From positions 1-64,000 of the forward strand of contig NZ_LDJX01000001.1 of the NCBI RefSeq assembly GCF_001306415.1: a DNA stretch of 64,000 nt. Reading direction: 5' to 3'. The position numbers were made by a program, and so were the translations under genes. Shown here one piece after another: positions 15,782 through 23,984 of the stretch. The stretch is from Croceitalea dokdonensis DOKDO 023 (GTDB lineage Bacteria > Bacteroidota > Bacteroidia > Flavobacteriales > Flavobacteriaceae). Below the pieces are notes generated by a model, which ran no database searches, had not been told where the DNA came from, and was given only the letters and a program-made list of their open reading frames with translations. Positions within the stretch are counted from its first letter, which is position 1, and each line of letters begins with the position of its first letter.

Positions 15782-16546
15782 ATGCAAAAAAGTAAGATAA
15801 CATATTCATTTTTAGCGCTTTTCACCATGGTTACCTTGGTTTCTTGTACCGATAATGATGATGGAATGATGGTAGACCAAATACCCACTTGTGAGGATGG
15901 TATATTGAACGGGAACGAAACAGGTATTGATTGTGGTGGGTCCTGCATGCCCTGCGATGCCATGGGAACAAACCCGGATTTCAGCGGAACCTATGCCCAG
16001 GTAGATTTTATGGGTAGACCCGGTATCAACACTGTTTTGAGTGTTGATGGTGCCACCAAGGATGCACATAATGGAGCCATACCTTCTGAGATGGGTTCCA
16101 GCTTCCAGCCTGCATTTGAGGCACGCTTAGAACAATACCATGATGTTTATGCCGTGAAGTTGGGTCTAGATCCCGCAGCAGTAAATTATGAAAACAATAT
16201 ACTAGGATTGGATGCCACCACATTGACCACCGTTTTGGCCGCGGACGTGCTGCAGGTTGCCCCGGATTTGCCTACCACGTATTTTGATCCGGGTACCGAC
16301 TCGGACAATGACGGCAGAATTTTAGTACCGGACGGTGATGAGGTGGCCTTGACCGGTAGAAGGTTAACGGATGATATTATAGACATTTCTTTGATTCTTT
16401 TGTTTGGGGGCACAGAGGGAAATCGCTTTAGTGGCCAGGATATAGACATGGACGGGACTCCCGATCTTCCAAGATTGACTTCCGACGGTGTTTCACTCAC
16501 CGCAGAGATCACTACGGAATTCCCCTATATAGGAAATCCAGAATAG
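15782..16546 (+). CDS. DUF4331-like lipoprotein with Cys-rich DGxxNGxExGxDCGG motif
   Basis: A 254-aa lipoprotein: signal peptide with lipobox LVSC (Cys21), an Asp-rich linker, and then CEDGILNGNETGIDCGGSC, a calcium-loop-like cysteine motif used as a spacer in Bacteroidota exoproteins. The second half matches the end of DUF4331 (LAADVLQVAPDLPTTYFDPG, GRRLTDDIIDISLILLFGG). It probably sits on the outer membrane. It is co-transcribed with the preceding DUF4331 gene and the TPR lipoprotein downstream. The function is unknown. Confidence 0.88.
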   Translation: MQKSKITYSFLALFTMVTLVSCTDNDDGMMVDQIPTCEDGILNGNETGIDCGGSCMPCDAMGTNPDFSGTYAQVDFMGRPGINTVLSVDGATKDAHNGAIPSEMGSSFQPAFEARLEQYHDVYAVKLGLDPAAVNYENNILGLDATTLTTVLAADVLQVAPDLPTTYFDPGTDSDNDGRILVPDGDEVALTGRRLTDDIIDISLILLFGGTEGNRFSGQDIDMDGTPDLPRLTSDGVSLTAEITTEFPYIGNPE

Positions 16547-16569
16547 TAATTGTTATGGGAAAGAGAAAA

Positions 16570-16600
16570 AAGGAGGGCCGTTTGGCCTTTCCTTTCCTTA
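16570..16600 (+). terminator. Partial terminator or attenuator hairpin
   Basis: AGGAGGGCC and GGCCTTTCCTT form a GC-cored stem with a GTTT loop, including G-U pairs, followed by a pyrimidine-rich stretch. It lies between the DUF4331-like gene and the TPR gene, so it may reduce read-through into the third gene rather than end the operon. Confidence 0.5.
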
Positions 16601-16622
16601 TAATCATAAAAAAATACACCTT

Positions 16623-17897
16623 ATGAAAAATATCATACCACTTATCATCATCACACTGATGCTTTCTTGTAAACAGCAAAACAGCGACATTACCAATAGC
16701 GCAGATTACAATCCATATCTAGGTGATATTACCGTAAGGACAAGTTCTAAGTATTTTGAACTCTGGAACGGTAAAATAAAACCGGATAGCTTACAGCTAT
16801 TGAGTTTTGGGCATGTTGCCGCAGAATATGGCCGTTACTTTAAGGAAACCGGTGCTATTGATTTTCTAATCAAGGCAGAGCGGGCCCTTAAAAAGGCCGT
16901 GGAGATTGCCCATATCAACAAAGAAGCGTACTTACGGGCATTGGCAAGAAATTATATTTCCCAACACCGGTTTAGGGAGGCACTTAATTTGGCAAAGGAC
17001 GCAGCGGAATTGGGTGGAGGCCTAAAAGAGACCCAGAGCCTTTTGTTTGATGTGCATATGGAGTTGGGAAACCATGATTTGGCAAAGGACTATTTAGATA
17101 GGATTGCAGATATGTCAGATTTTGGGTATTTAATAAGAGTGGCTAAATGGAACGATTATAAAGGCGACCTGGATACTACCATCAATTTTATGGAAAAGGC
17201 TATAGAAAAGGCGGAGTCTTCCAACAATAGCGGCTTACGCATATGGTCCTATACCAATATTGCCGATTATTACGGCCATGCCGGACGCATCCGGGACGCG
17301 TATGAACATTATTTGAAAGCATTGGCCCTAGACCCCAACAACGCCTATGCAAAAAAAGGTATCGCATGGATCGTCTTTTCCCATGAACAAAAGCCATCGG
17401 AAGCACTTCGCATTTTGGATGCCGTCACCAAATATTATAAAACACCAGATATGTTTCTGTTAAAGGCGGAGATAGCGGAATTCATGGGAGACACCCAAAA
17501 ACAGGCCCAAAACTTGGATATTTTTGTAACTGCGGTTGCCAATAAACAATACGGGGATATGTACAATGGGCATAATGTAGCGTACCATTTAAAACACACA
17601 AACGCGGAAAGCAAGGCTATTAGGCTCGCAGAAACCGAGATTGGGAACAGGCCAACGCCAGAATCCTATCATTTATTGGCCATGGCATATTATGAGACCC
17701 AACAATATCAAAAAGCGTTACGGATTGTAGAGGAACATATCATGCATAAGACCTATGAACCTGCCATTTTATTGAACGCTGCCCAAATTTATAAGGCAAA
17801 TCACAAACCAAAAATCGTTAAGGCGCTCAAAGCGGAACTTTTGGATGCTGGCTATGAGTTGGGGCCAAGCTCCTTGGCAGAAATAAACAGCCTGTAG
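16623..17897 (+). CDS. Tetratricopeptide-repeat lipoprotein
   Basis: A 424-aa lipoprotein (MKNIIPLIIITLMLSCKQQ, lipidated Cys16) built of TPR units. Repeats are visible around YLRALARNYISQHRFREALN, TQSLLFDVHMELGNHDLAKD, WSYTNIADYYGHAGRIRDAY and SYHLLAMAYYETQQYQKALR. It has no enzyme motif and is likely a periplasmic or surface protein-binding scaffold. It is the third gene of the DUF4331 operon, which suggests it works with those exported proteins. Confidence 0.88.
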   Translation: MKNIIPLIIITLMLSCKQQNSDITNSADYNPYLGDITVRTSSKYFELWNGKIKPDSLQLLSFGHVAAEYGRYFKETGAIDFLIKAERALKKAVEIAHINKEAYLRALARNYISQHRFREALNLAKDAAELGGGLKETQSLLFDVHMELGNHDLAKDYLDRIADMSDFGYLIRVAKWNDYKGDLDTTINFMEKAIEKAESSNNSGLRIWSYTNIADYYGHAGRIRDAYEHYLKALALDPNNAYAKKGIAWIVFSHEQKPSEALRILDAVTKYYKTPDMFLLKAEIAEFMGDTQKQAQNLDIFVTAVANKQYGDMYNGHNVAYHLKHTNAESKAIRLAETEIGNRPTPESYHLLAMAYYETQQYQKALRIVEEHIMHKTYEPAILLNAAQIYKANHKPKIVKALKAELLDAGYELGPSSLAEINSL

Positions 17898-18423
17898 ATT
17901 GGATTGGTTGTTTACTAGAACACCGGATTCTTTGTGGCCAAGGTGTTTGGTAAACCAACTAGTGGGCTTCCCATGGCATTATGGAGATGAACAGGTTAAG
18001 GGCTGAGCTTCCATTTATACCAAAGGAAGCGTAAGGATAATACCCTATTTTTTTCCGATGGCGATATCTATTGAAGATGCTGGTTACCCAAACCCTGGGT
18101 AAAATACGGTCTTAAAAAAATTGGTAAGTTTTGTTCCATTTGTCGCACTAATCCCTGGATTGCTTCATATGGCTGGCAGAAGAGTACTACCTTTAGATGC
18201 CATGATGTTTTTTAACCGGTCTAAACAACAACATGTTAGCTGGAGTGATTTAGAGGAATGGGAGATAGTATCGAGAAAAGTCTTTAAACTAAAATATTGA
18301 TTCCATGATTGCCTGCCCGTAAACAGGTACACATGTCAAGGATTTCATCAATAGGATTAACTCCAAAAAAAATTGCTCAAAATGCAAAACGGGTTATGCT
18401 AAAATTCATTAAGCCTTAATAGC
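17898..18423. other. Gene-poor intergenic region of 525 bp
   Basis: No complete gene was found. The first 200 bp show nothing recognisable. The second half contains a possible decayed gene tail (18103-18300, listed separately). The last 120 bp before the BamA-like gene hold no clear promoter box. Confidence 0.6.
18103..18304 (+). pseudogene. Possible decayed gene tail, related to 19540-19631
   Basis: A 65-codon frame ends at 18300 and reads VSFVPFVALIPGLLHMAGRR in a hydrophobic part, then SKQQHVSWSDLEEWEIVSRK. Upstream the same frame is broken by a TAA at 18100. The last 60 bases align at about 75% identity (by eye) with 19570-19631, including TTAAACTAAAnTnTTGnTTCC, and a matching protein frame (KPPVVTLSDFDE) exists there. 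Two related tails on either side of one gene suggest remnants of a duplicated gene. I do not recognise the family. Confidence 0.3.
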
Positions 18424-19515
18424 ATGCATAAAAAGCTGTTGATTTTTTGTTTTTTTATTTTTTTCGCCCTGTGGGGAGGTGCCCAAGATGTCCAGAATAA
18501 AAGTAACGATACCGTTAAAAAATTTAGGTTAACCGGCTTACCCGTGTTATTCTATTTGCCTGAAACGGGTTTGGGTTACGGTGGACTGGGTATTGCCACT
18601 TTTAGATTTAAAAATGAACCAGAGCAGAGTAGGGCCTCATCGACACAATTGGCCGTAAGCTACACCACCAAAAACCAACTCCTCATTTTTGCACCCTTTG
18701 AGTTGTATTGGAAACAAGAACGGTGGCGCTTGGTGGGTGAATTAGGGTATTTTAAATATTTCTATAATTTTTATGGGCTTGGTATAGACTCCAATCAAGC
18801 AGACTTTGAGACCTATGAAGTAACGTTTCCCAGGCTCAGGGTATCCTTGCTTAAGGAGGTATGGCCTAAAATCTCTGTTGGATTGGGGTACGAACTGGAT
18901 ATTTACCATGATTTTGTCAGCAAGGAAAATGGTATTTTGGAACGCACAGATATTCCCGGCAAAAGGGGTGGTACGGTGTCCAATTTGGGGCTGCTCGTCT
19001 TTTATGACACTAGGGATGATATTTTTCAACCTACCCGAGGTTTTTTTGTACAAGCCGCTGCTTTTTCTGCCATGGATTTTTTAGGAGCTTCCTTTTCCTA
19101 TGCCAAATTTAGTCTGGACAGTAGGTTCTACCAGAAAATAAAGGGCCAGCATATCATAGCGACCAATCTTTTTTTGGCTAATAATGGCCAAGGTGCCCCA
19201 CTTTACGATTTAAATAGACTGGGCACCAATCGCACCAGGGGCTTCAATGATAGACGTTACCAAGATAATGGGGAACTTAGTTTTTCTATGGAATACCGTT
19301 TTCCACTATCTGGGCGGTTTGGAGGAACGTTTTTTGCATCCACAGGTACGGTGGCCCCAAATTTTAGTGCGCTTTTTTCTTCTAGGTACAGAAACACGGC
19401 AGGTGCGGGCCTTAGGTACACCATTAACAAGAAAGAGGGAATACGACTTAGGGTAGACTATGGGCAAAGTGCGGAAGGTGGTAACCTTTATCTAACCGTT
19501 AGGGAAGCCTTTTAG
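18424..19515 (+). CDS. BamA/TamA-family outer membrane beta-barrel protein
   Basis: A 363-aa protein with a Sec signal peptide (FCFFIFFALWGGAQ) followed by a 16-strand-type barrel of the bacterial surface antigen (D15) family. There are no POTRA repeats, so this is a short single-domain member. Barrel signatures are LVFYDTRDDIFQPTRGFFVQ and, near the C-terminus, the lid-loop motif RGFNDRRYQDNG and EYRFPLSG. It ends in a typical aromatic outer-membrane signal (LYLTVREAF). It may be a lipase-associated or patatin-like partner barrel elsewhere, but no partner is adjacent. Role: outer membrane insertion or export, not assigned further. Confidence 0.88.
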   Translation: MHKKLLIFCFFIFFALWGGAQDVQNKSNDTVKKFRLTGLPVLFYLPETGLGYGGLGIATFRFKNEPEQSRASSTQLAVSYTTKNQLLIFAPFELYWKQERWRLVGELGYFKYFYNFYGLGIDSNQADFETYEVTFPRLRVSLLKEVWPKISVGLGYELDIYHDFVSKENGILERTDIPGKRGGTVSNLGLLVFYDTRDDIFQPTRGFFVQAAAFSAMDFLGASFSYAKFSLDSRFYQKIKGQHIIATNLFLANNGQGAPLYDLNRLGTNRTRGFNDRRYQDNGELSFSMEYRFPLSGRFGGTFFASTGTVAPNFSALFSSRYRNTAGAGLRYTINKKEGIRLRVDYGQSAEGGNLYLTVREAF

Positions 19516-19539
19516 CTAAGGTGCTGCCCGGTATGCATT

Positions 19540-19631
19540 GTTACTAGCGTAAACCACCAGTCGTAACTTTGAGTGATTTTGATGAATAAAAAAAGTATCA
19601 AGAACGGTTGTTAAACTAAAGTGTTGGTTCC
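19540..19631 (+). pseudogene. Second decayed gene tail downstream of the BamA-like gene
   Basis: Bases 19570-19631 align with 18242-18304. In the matching frame it reads KPPVVTLSDFDE followed by a stop, comparable with KQQHVSWSDLEEW upstream. Only about 90 bases show similarity. The rest of this 211-bp gap holds nothing recognisable. Confidence 0.3.
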
Positions 19632-19726
19632 GAGCCTAGCTGTTCTCAGGTGGGTGCGAATAGCTGCGATTACATTGGCGTAATTCACTCACCCAAATTG
19701 AAAAAAAAATCAAAATGCCCAACAGC

Positions 19727-20515
19727 TTAAAGTGTTATAAAATTGTCCAATGCCAGGGTCCAATCATAGTTCTTGTAGCTGATGTTCACCCCCTTTGCAG
19801 ATGGAATAATGCCGTATTGCACTAGGATGTTCCCAACGCCACGTTCCCCACCAAAATCTCCCCTAAACCAACTAAATAATGCGGTTACTTTTACCGTGTT
19901 GGAACTAGAATCATACAGGGAGGTTTCTTTAAGGTACCTTTCTGTGCCTTGGTTCAACTGCTCTTCTAAGCGCTCCGGGGAATAGATAGCTACCGGAGGG
20001 CAGTCTTTGGCCCCACAGTTTAAGGCAAAATGTACCCTGTAGTCCCGTTTGCTTACACGAAGCTTACGTTCCAGTGCATCGGGAAATATTTTTCTGAAGT
20101 ACCCAAGGCCAAGTTCCCATTGAGACTTTCTAATGATACCATGCTCTATTTTAGAAAAAGAAATGGTTTGGCCGGCTATGTTAATTTGTTCCTTGGAAAA
20201 GAAATCCCGCCTATCTTTATACAGTTCTGGTTGATTCCTTAAGAATACTTGTATATAAGCATTGTAAATGTTGAGCCAAAAAGCATATCTCTGTTGGTCC
20301 GTGACCAATGTTTTTTGAATTTGCTTTAGGCTAGTGTTGGCCAACTGTTCCTGTATTTCCGCCGTACCTTCCCCTTGCTGTATTTTTTTAAGGAACTGCT
20401 CGGATAGTTCGTTTAGTTCGGTAGTGCCTCCGCCAGATGGGGAAAAGGTGGCCTCTTTTACTTTGCAGCAACTTAAGAGTAAAAGAAAAATTATGGTAAA
20501 AAAGTGATTTTTCAT
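19727..20515 (-). CDS. DUF547-domain lipoprotein
   Basis: A 262-aa lipoprotein (lipobox LLSC, Cys16/17). The DUF547 domain (about 60-240) is marked by QRYAFWLNIYNAYIQVFLRN, ISFSKIEHGIIRK, VHFALNCGAKDCPPVAIYSP and LFSWFRGDFGG. The NCGAKDCPP block with two cysteines is the family hallmark. In Bacteroidota, DUF547 genes often sit in arsenosugar-biosynthesis loci next to TIGR04283 glycosyltransferases, which fits the divergent gene at 20747. The biochemical activity is unknown. Confidence 0.9.
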   Translation of the reverse strand: MKNHFFTIIFLLLLSCCKVKEATFSPSGGGTTELNELSEQFLKKIQQGEGTAEIQEQLANTSLKQIQKTLVTDQQRYAFWLNIYNAYIQVFLRNQPELYKDRRDFFSKEQINIAGQTISFSKIEHGIIRKSQWELGLGYFRKIFPDALERKLRVSKRDYRVHFALNCGAKDCPPVAIYSPERLEEQLNQGTERYLKETSLYDSSSNTVKVTALFSWFRGDFGGERGVGNILVQYGIIPSAKGVNISYKNYDWTLALDNFITL

Positions 20516-20637
20516 GGTTTAAAATTTACTGTTATTCTAGCCGTATAACATGAAAACGGTTGTCCGTACCTTGCCTAAGAATCAACACTGTTTTTTTTCA
20601 TTGGCAAAGGTAGTGGGTTGTCACCTGCTTTATGGTA

Positions 20638-20729
20638 CATACGTAAAACAAGTCGTATGGGTTTGGTCGTAATCATTAATCATATCTTTCATTAAAATTT
20701 TAAAACCAGTGGCCATACAATACCGTATG
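20638..20729. promoter_or_regulatory. Divergent control region with promoter and CATACG dyads
   Basis: A possible plus-strand promoter is TTTG (20662-20665), 17 bases, TATCTTTC (20683-20690). On either side are related dyads: CATACG (20638-20643) with CGTATG (20654-20659), and CATAC (20714-20718) with GTATG (20725-20729). They look like two operators around a promoter shared by the DUF547 gene and the glycosyltransferase. The regulator is unknown; an arsenic-responsive repressor would fit the gene content but this is a guess. Confidence 0.4.
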
Positions 20730-20746
20730 TACTGTAAATTGCAAGA

Positions 20747-21436
20747 ATGATAAGCGTTATTGTGCCCGCACATAATGAGAAGGCCAACCTAATGTCCCTG
20801 CTTCCAAGGCTGGCGTCCTTATCCAAAGGATACGATGTTGAGGTACTGGTAAGTCTGTCCAGCAGCACGGATGATGGGTCTCGGTTAATTCCAACACCGG
20901 ACCATACCAGATTTATCCATTGTCCCAAGGACGGGAGGGCGGTGCAAATGAATACGGCCGTTGGGTACGCAAAAGGCGACATTCTGGTGTTTTTACATGC
21001 AGATGTAAGGCCTCCTAGGGGTTTCTTTAGGGATATCAAAAGTACTTTGGAAAACGGGCATCAAGCTGGTTTTTTTTCATATCGATTTGACAAGGAAAAC
21101 TTTTTTTTAAACTTAAATGCCTCCTTTACCAAAAAGGACGGGGTTTTTACCGGAGGAGGAGATCAATGCCTATTTATACAGCGAAATGTGTTTGATGCAT
21201 TAAATGGCTTTGACGAGGCGCAAGTACTTATGGAAGATTTTGAGTTTTTTCATCGAATGAAATCCAACAAAGTACCCTATACCATTGTTGAAAATGATTT
21301 AACGGTTTCTGCCCGGAAATATAACAACAACTCTTATGTGCGCGTTAATTTGACGAATTTGATTTTGGTCATACTTTTTAGGTTTGGTGTTGCGCCCAAA
21401 ACCTTATTAAGTTTGCACAAGAGATATATCCGTTAG
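20747..21436 (+). CDS. TIGR04283-family arsenosugar biosynthesis glycosyltransferase
   Basis: A 229-aa GT-A fold, family 2 glycosyltransferase. It opens MISVIVPAHNEKANL; the DxD-like metal site is in LVFLHADVRPP; FTGGGDQCLFIQRNVFDALNGF and MEDFEFFHRM follow. The GGGDQ..F block and short length distinguish the TIGR04283 subgroup linked to arsenosugar synthesis, in which a sugar is moved onto an arsenical precursor. The radical SAM ArsS and the companion TIGR04282 enzyme are not in the window, so the pathway is either incomplete here or encoded elsewhere. It is divergent from the DUF547 gene. Confidence 0.88.
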   Translation: MISVIVPAHNEKANLMSLLPRLASLSKGYDVEVLVSLSSSTDDGSRLIPTPDHTRFIHCPKDGRAVQMNTAVGYAKGDILVFLHADVRPPRGFFRDIKSTLENGHQAGFFSYRFDKENFFLNLNASFTKKDGVFTGGGDQCLFIQRNVFDALNGFDEAQVLMEDFEFFHRMKSNKVPYTIVENDLTVSARKYNNNSYVRVNLTNLILVILFRFGVAPKTLLSLHKRYIR

Positions 21437-21438
21437 GA

Positions 21439-21624
21439 CTAAACTTTTTTTGAGGTATTTCTAATCAGGCCAACGCCAGAAAAAAAGAACAGGGCACCCA
21501 ATACTCCGTATACAATCATTGCCCTAGTATTATCGCTATTGTTACCGTAAAGAACGGCCGTGTACACCAAACCACCAATACCGGCAAGGGTAAGAACGGA
21601 GCCAAAAATCTTTTTAATATCCAT
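21439..21624 (-). CDS. Small two-helix membrane protein
   Basis: A 61-aa protein with two hydrophobic helices: IFGSVLTLAGIGGLVYTAVL and MIVYGVLGALFFFSGVGLI, with a basic C-terminal tail (RNTSKKV). No family is assigned. It begins 21 bp after the sugar O-acetyltransferase stop and is the last gene of the sigma-factor operon. Its stop lies two bases from the convergent glycosyltransferase stop. Confidence 0.75.
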   Translation of the reverse strand: MDIKKIFGSVLTLAGIGGLVYTAVLYGNNSDNTRAMIVYGVLGALFFFSGVGLIRNTSKKV

Positions 21625-21645
21625 GTTGGAAAAATAGTAAAAATT

Positions 21646-22203
21646 TTAATTCTGTATGGGTTTTATTACGGTACAGGGATTTCCGGCAGCAAAAACATCG
21701 CTGGGGAGGTCTTTGGTAACCACGCTTCCCGCGCCTACGACGGTCCTTGCCCCAATGGTAACGCCCGGACAAATCACTGCATTGCCACCAATCCAAACAT
21801 CCTCCCCAATGGTAATAGGTTTTCCAAATTCCTTGCCGGAACTCCGCGGACTGGCCTCCAAGGGATGCGTGGCAGTATAGAGTTGTACGTTAGGACCAAA
21901 CATGGCCCTATCGCCTATGTTTACCGGGGTAACATCCAAAACAACACAGTTAAAATTAAAGAAGACCCGTTTGCCCAAGAAAATGTTGGTTCCATAATCA
22001 CAGTAAAAGGGAGGTTGGATAAAACAGCTTTTTCCTTGGTTGGGAATTAACGTGCCCGTTAAACGTTTTAACTCCTTTCCATCATCTGCCGGACAGGAAT
22101 TTAATTGTTGTTGAAGGATTCTAGCAGCTATCCTTGCAGATACCAATTCCCTATCTAAAGGATTATACAGCTCCCCAAGGAGCATCTTTTCTTTTTCTGT
22201 CAT
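21646..22203 (-). CDS. Sugar O-acetyltransferase (Maa/NodL/LacA type)
   Basis: A 185-aa left-handed beta-helix acetyltransferase. The N-terminal Mac domain (MLLGELYNPLDREL) is followed by hexapeptide repeats (NIFLGKRVFFNFNCVVLD, VNIGDRAMFGPNVQLYTATH, IGEDVWIGGNAVICPGVTIG, TVVGAGSVVTKDLPSDV). The catalytic histidine of the family is in YTATHPLE. It transfers acetyl from acetyl-CoA to sugars such as maltose or galactosides. Its ATG overlaps the stop of the preceding fusion gene (ATGA), so the two are coupled. Confidence 0.93.
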   Translation of the reverse strand: MTEKEKMLLGELYNPLDRELVSARIAARILQQQLNSCPADDGKELKRLTGTLIPNQGKSCFIQPPFYCDYGTNIFLGKRVFFNFNCVVLDVTPVNIGDRAMFGPNVQLYTATHPLEASPRSSGKEFGKPITIGEDVWIGGNAVICPGVTIGARTVVGAGSVVTKDLPSDVFAAGNPCTVIKPIQN

Positions 22204-23183
22204 AATAAGGAGGTAAGTTGTTGTGTGTTGAGTACAGTCGCAAATTCTTGGTGTAAGCTTGCCAGGGTAGTTTGATGAATTACTTCTGCGCTATACTTTT
22301 GACCATCAACCCCTACACGGTCAAAAGTAGCGGTAGCATCGGAGATTACAAAGGTTTCAAAACCTAGGTTTCCTGCCATACGCACCGTAGTGGAAATACA
22401 GTGGTTTGTAGTTAGGCCAACAACTACCAAGCTGCCAATATTGTTGTTTCCTAATGTTTTTTCCAAATCGGTCCCAATAAAGGCACTGTTAACATCCTTT
22501 ACAATAATGGGCTCCTTGTCCAGGGGTTCTATGCTAGAATGAAAGGCAAATCCAGGTTTTGTTGGATGTAAGGGGGAATTAGGATTTTTTGACGCATGTT
22601 TTATATGGAAAATAGGTAAGTTATAATCGCGCCATAGCTTCAATAAGAACCCACAGTTTTCTTCCGCGTTCTTATTGTTTCTGTTTCCGCCCCAATAGAT
22701 TTCATTTTCAAAGCCTTTTTGGACATCAACCATGAGTAAGGCAGTATTTTTTGATTTCAACGACATCGTATTTAATTTAAGTTCTAAAACTTCAAAATCC
22801 GTTCCTCCCTTGGAAAATTCTTGCCCTGTTTGCACCATGTCAAACGCAAGGTAAAAACCAATTTTATCCTTTCTGGCATTGCACCACAGGCGTTGGACAT
22901 CCATGGCCTTACAATGGTCTATAACACATTGCAACAGGCGTTTGCCGTAACCCTTACCTTGAAATTTGGCAAGCACGGCCAGTTTCCTAAATTGGGCACT
23001 ATCCTGTTCCATAAATACCGAAACAACCCCAACCAATTGGTTTTTACGGAAGGCCCCAAAGTGCTTTCCCTCAAGGTCCTTTGGTAGCTTTATGTAATCC
23101 AAAGCTTTATCTGGCCACATTACTTTATGACGGATCGGCCAGGTAGATGAATATGCAATTTCTTTGATTTTGACGGCTTCCAT
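22200..23183 (-). CDS. GNAT acetyltransferase fused to isochorismatase-like hydrolase
   Basis: A 327-aa two-domain protein. Residues 1-138 are a GNAT N-acetyltransferase (RKLAVLAKFQGKGYGKRLLQ is the acetyl-CoA site; LWCNARKDKIGFY is the end). Residues 140-327 are a cysteine hydrolase of the isochorismatase family, with the triad D153 (LLMVDVQKGF), K229 (IIVKDVNSAF) and C262 (GLTTNHCISTTVRMA). The domains join at M140 (KLNTMSLKSKN), which looks like an original start codon of a separate gene, so the fusion seems to have arisen by loss of the GNAT stop. It lies in the ECF sigma operon, six bases after the anti-sigma gene. Substrates are unknown. Confidence 0.9.
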   Translation of the reverse strand: MEAVKIKEIAYSSTWPIRHKVMWPDKALDYIKLPKDLEGKHFGAFRKNQLVGVVSVFMEQDSAQFRKLAVLAKFQGKGYGKRLLQCVIDHCKAMDVQRLWCNARKDKIGFYLAFDMVQTGQEFSKGGTDFEVLELKLNTMSLKSKNTALLMVDVQKGFENEIYWGGNRNNKNAEENCGFLLKLWRDYNLPIFHIKHASKNPNSPLHPTKPGFAFHSSIEPLDKEPIIVKDVNSAFIGTDLEKTLGNNNIGSLVVVGLTTNHCISTTVRMAGNLGFETFVISDATATFDRVGVDGQKYSAEVIHQTTLASLHQEFATVLNTQQLTSLL

Positions 23184-23189
23184 AGGGGT

Positions 23190-23984
23190 TTAAGGGCCAA
23201 CCGCACCTAAGGTGTACAACTGTTCTAGATTGGGAGCCTCGCTACCCCCCTCTGGCTCTAAGGTGATTCCAAAGGCTTGGGATTCATTAGGATTGTCCAA
23301 CTCAAAAACGGCGGTGCCATTGTTTTTAAAATCTTTCAATAGACCAATGCTTGTTGGTACCAACGGGTCTAATTGTAAGGACCAAACTTGATATGTAAAC
23401 CCAGCGGGTGGTTCCGGTAATCCTTTGGCATCAATAAATACCTTTGCTTGCGTTTTGTTCCAGTAGGCCTTGGCATAGGATGCTGGTGCAACTTTTTGTC
23501 CGCCAAGTGCAATAACATTGACATCTTTGTTTCTTAACTGGTTGAACAAGGTTTCTTTTGCAGCGTTATCCGTGATGATTTGTTCGGCTTTATACAGTTG
23601 TTCTTCTAACGTTTGCCGTTTTTGTTGCGTTACCTCTATGGCCGTTTTTAGTTTTTGATTTTGTAGGAACATCCATAGCATGCCAACGGCAAACACTATG
23701 GAAGCTGCCCAGCCCAAATATGTGGCCCATATTTTTTTTGTATTGGAGGGTAGCGGGGCAGTGAAGCCCAACCTTTTGTAAAGGAATTGAAAACTGTTTT
23801 TGTGTAAACCTGGTGAGGCTGCCTCAGTAACTTTTAGGATAGCCAATTCAATTTCCGCTATCTCTTGACGTATTTCTGGGTATTTTTTAGCATATTCCTG
23901 CACCTCCAAGTTTTCCTCAGCGGTAAGCGCTCCGGCAACGTATAGTTCCAAAACACCGGACGATATGTACTTTGCTACATCCAT
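23190..23984 (-). CDS. Anti-sigma factor (RskA-type)
   Basis: A 264-aa membrane anti-sigma factor. The cytoplasmic N-terminus (about 1-90) includes SGVLELYVAGALTAEENLEV, the anti-sigma-K-like start. One transmembrane helix follows near 100 (YLGWAASIVFAVGMLWMFL), then a coiled coil (TQQKRQTLEEQLYKAEQII) and a periplasmic RskA domain (VIALGGQKVAPASYAKAYWN, GFTYQVWSLQL, AFGITLEPEGGSEAP). It should hold the adjacent sigma factor at the membrane and release it on an envelope signal. It overlaps the sigma gene by one base. Confidence 0.92.
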   Translation of the reverse strand: MDVAKYISSGVLELYVAGALTAEENLEVQEYAKKYPEIRQEIAEIELAILKVTEAASPGLHKNSFQFLYKRLGFTAPLPSNTKKIWATYLGWAASIVFAVGMLWMFLQNQKLKTAIEVTQQKRQTLEEQLYKAEQIITDNAAKETLFNQLRNKDVNVIALGGQKVAPASYAKAYWNKTQAKVFIDAKGLPEPPAGFTYQVWSLQLDPLVPTSIGLLKDFKNNGTAVFELDNPNESQAFGITLEPEGGSEAPNLEQLYTLGAVGP

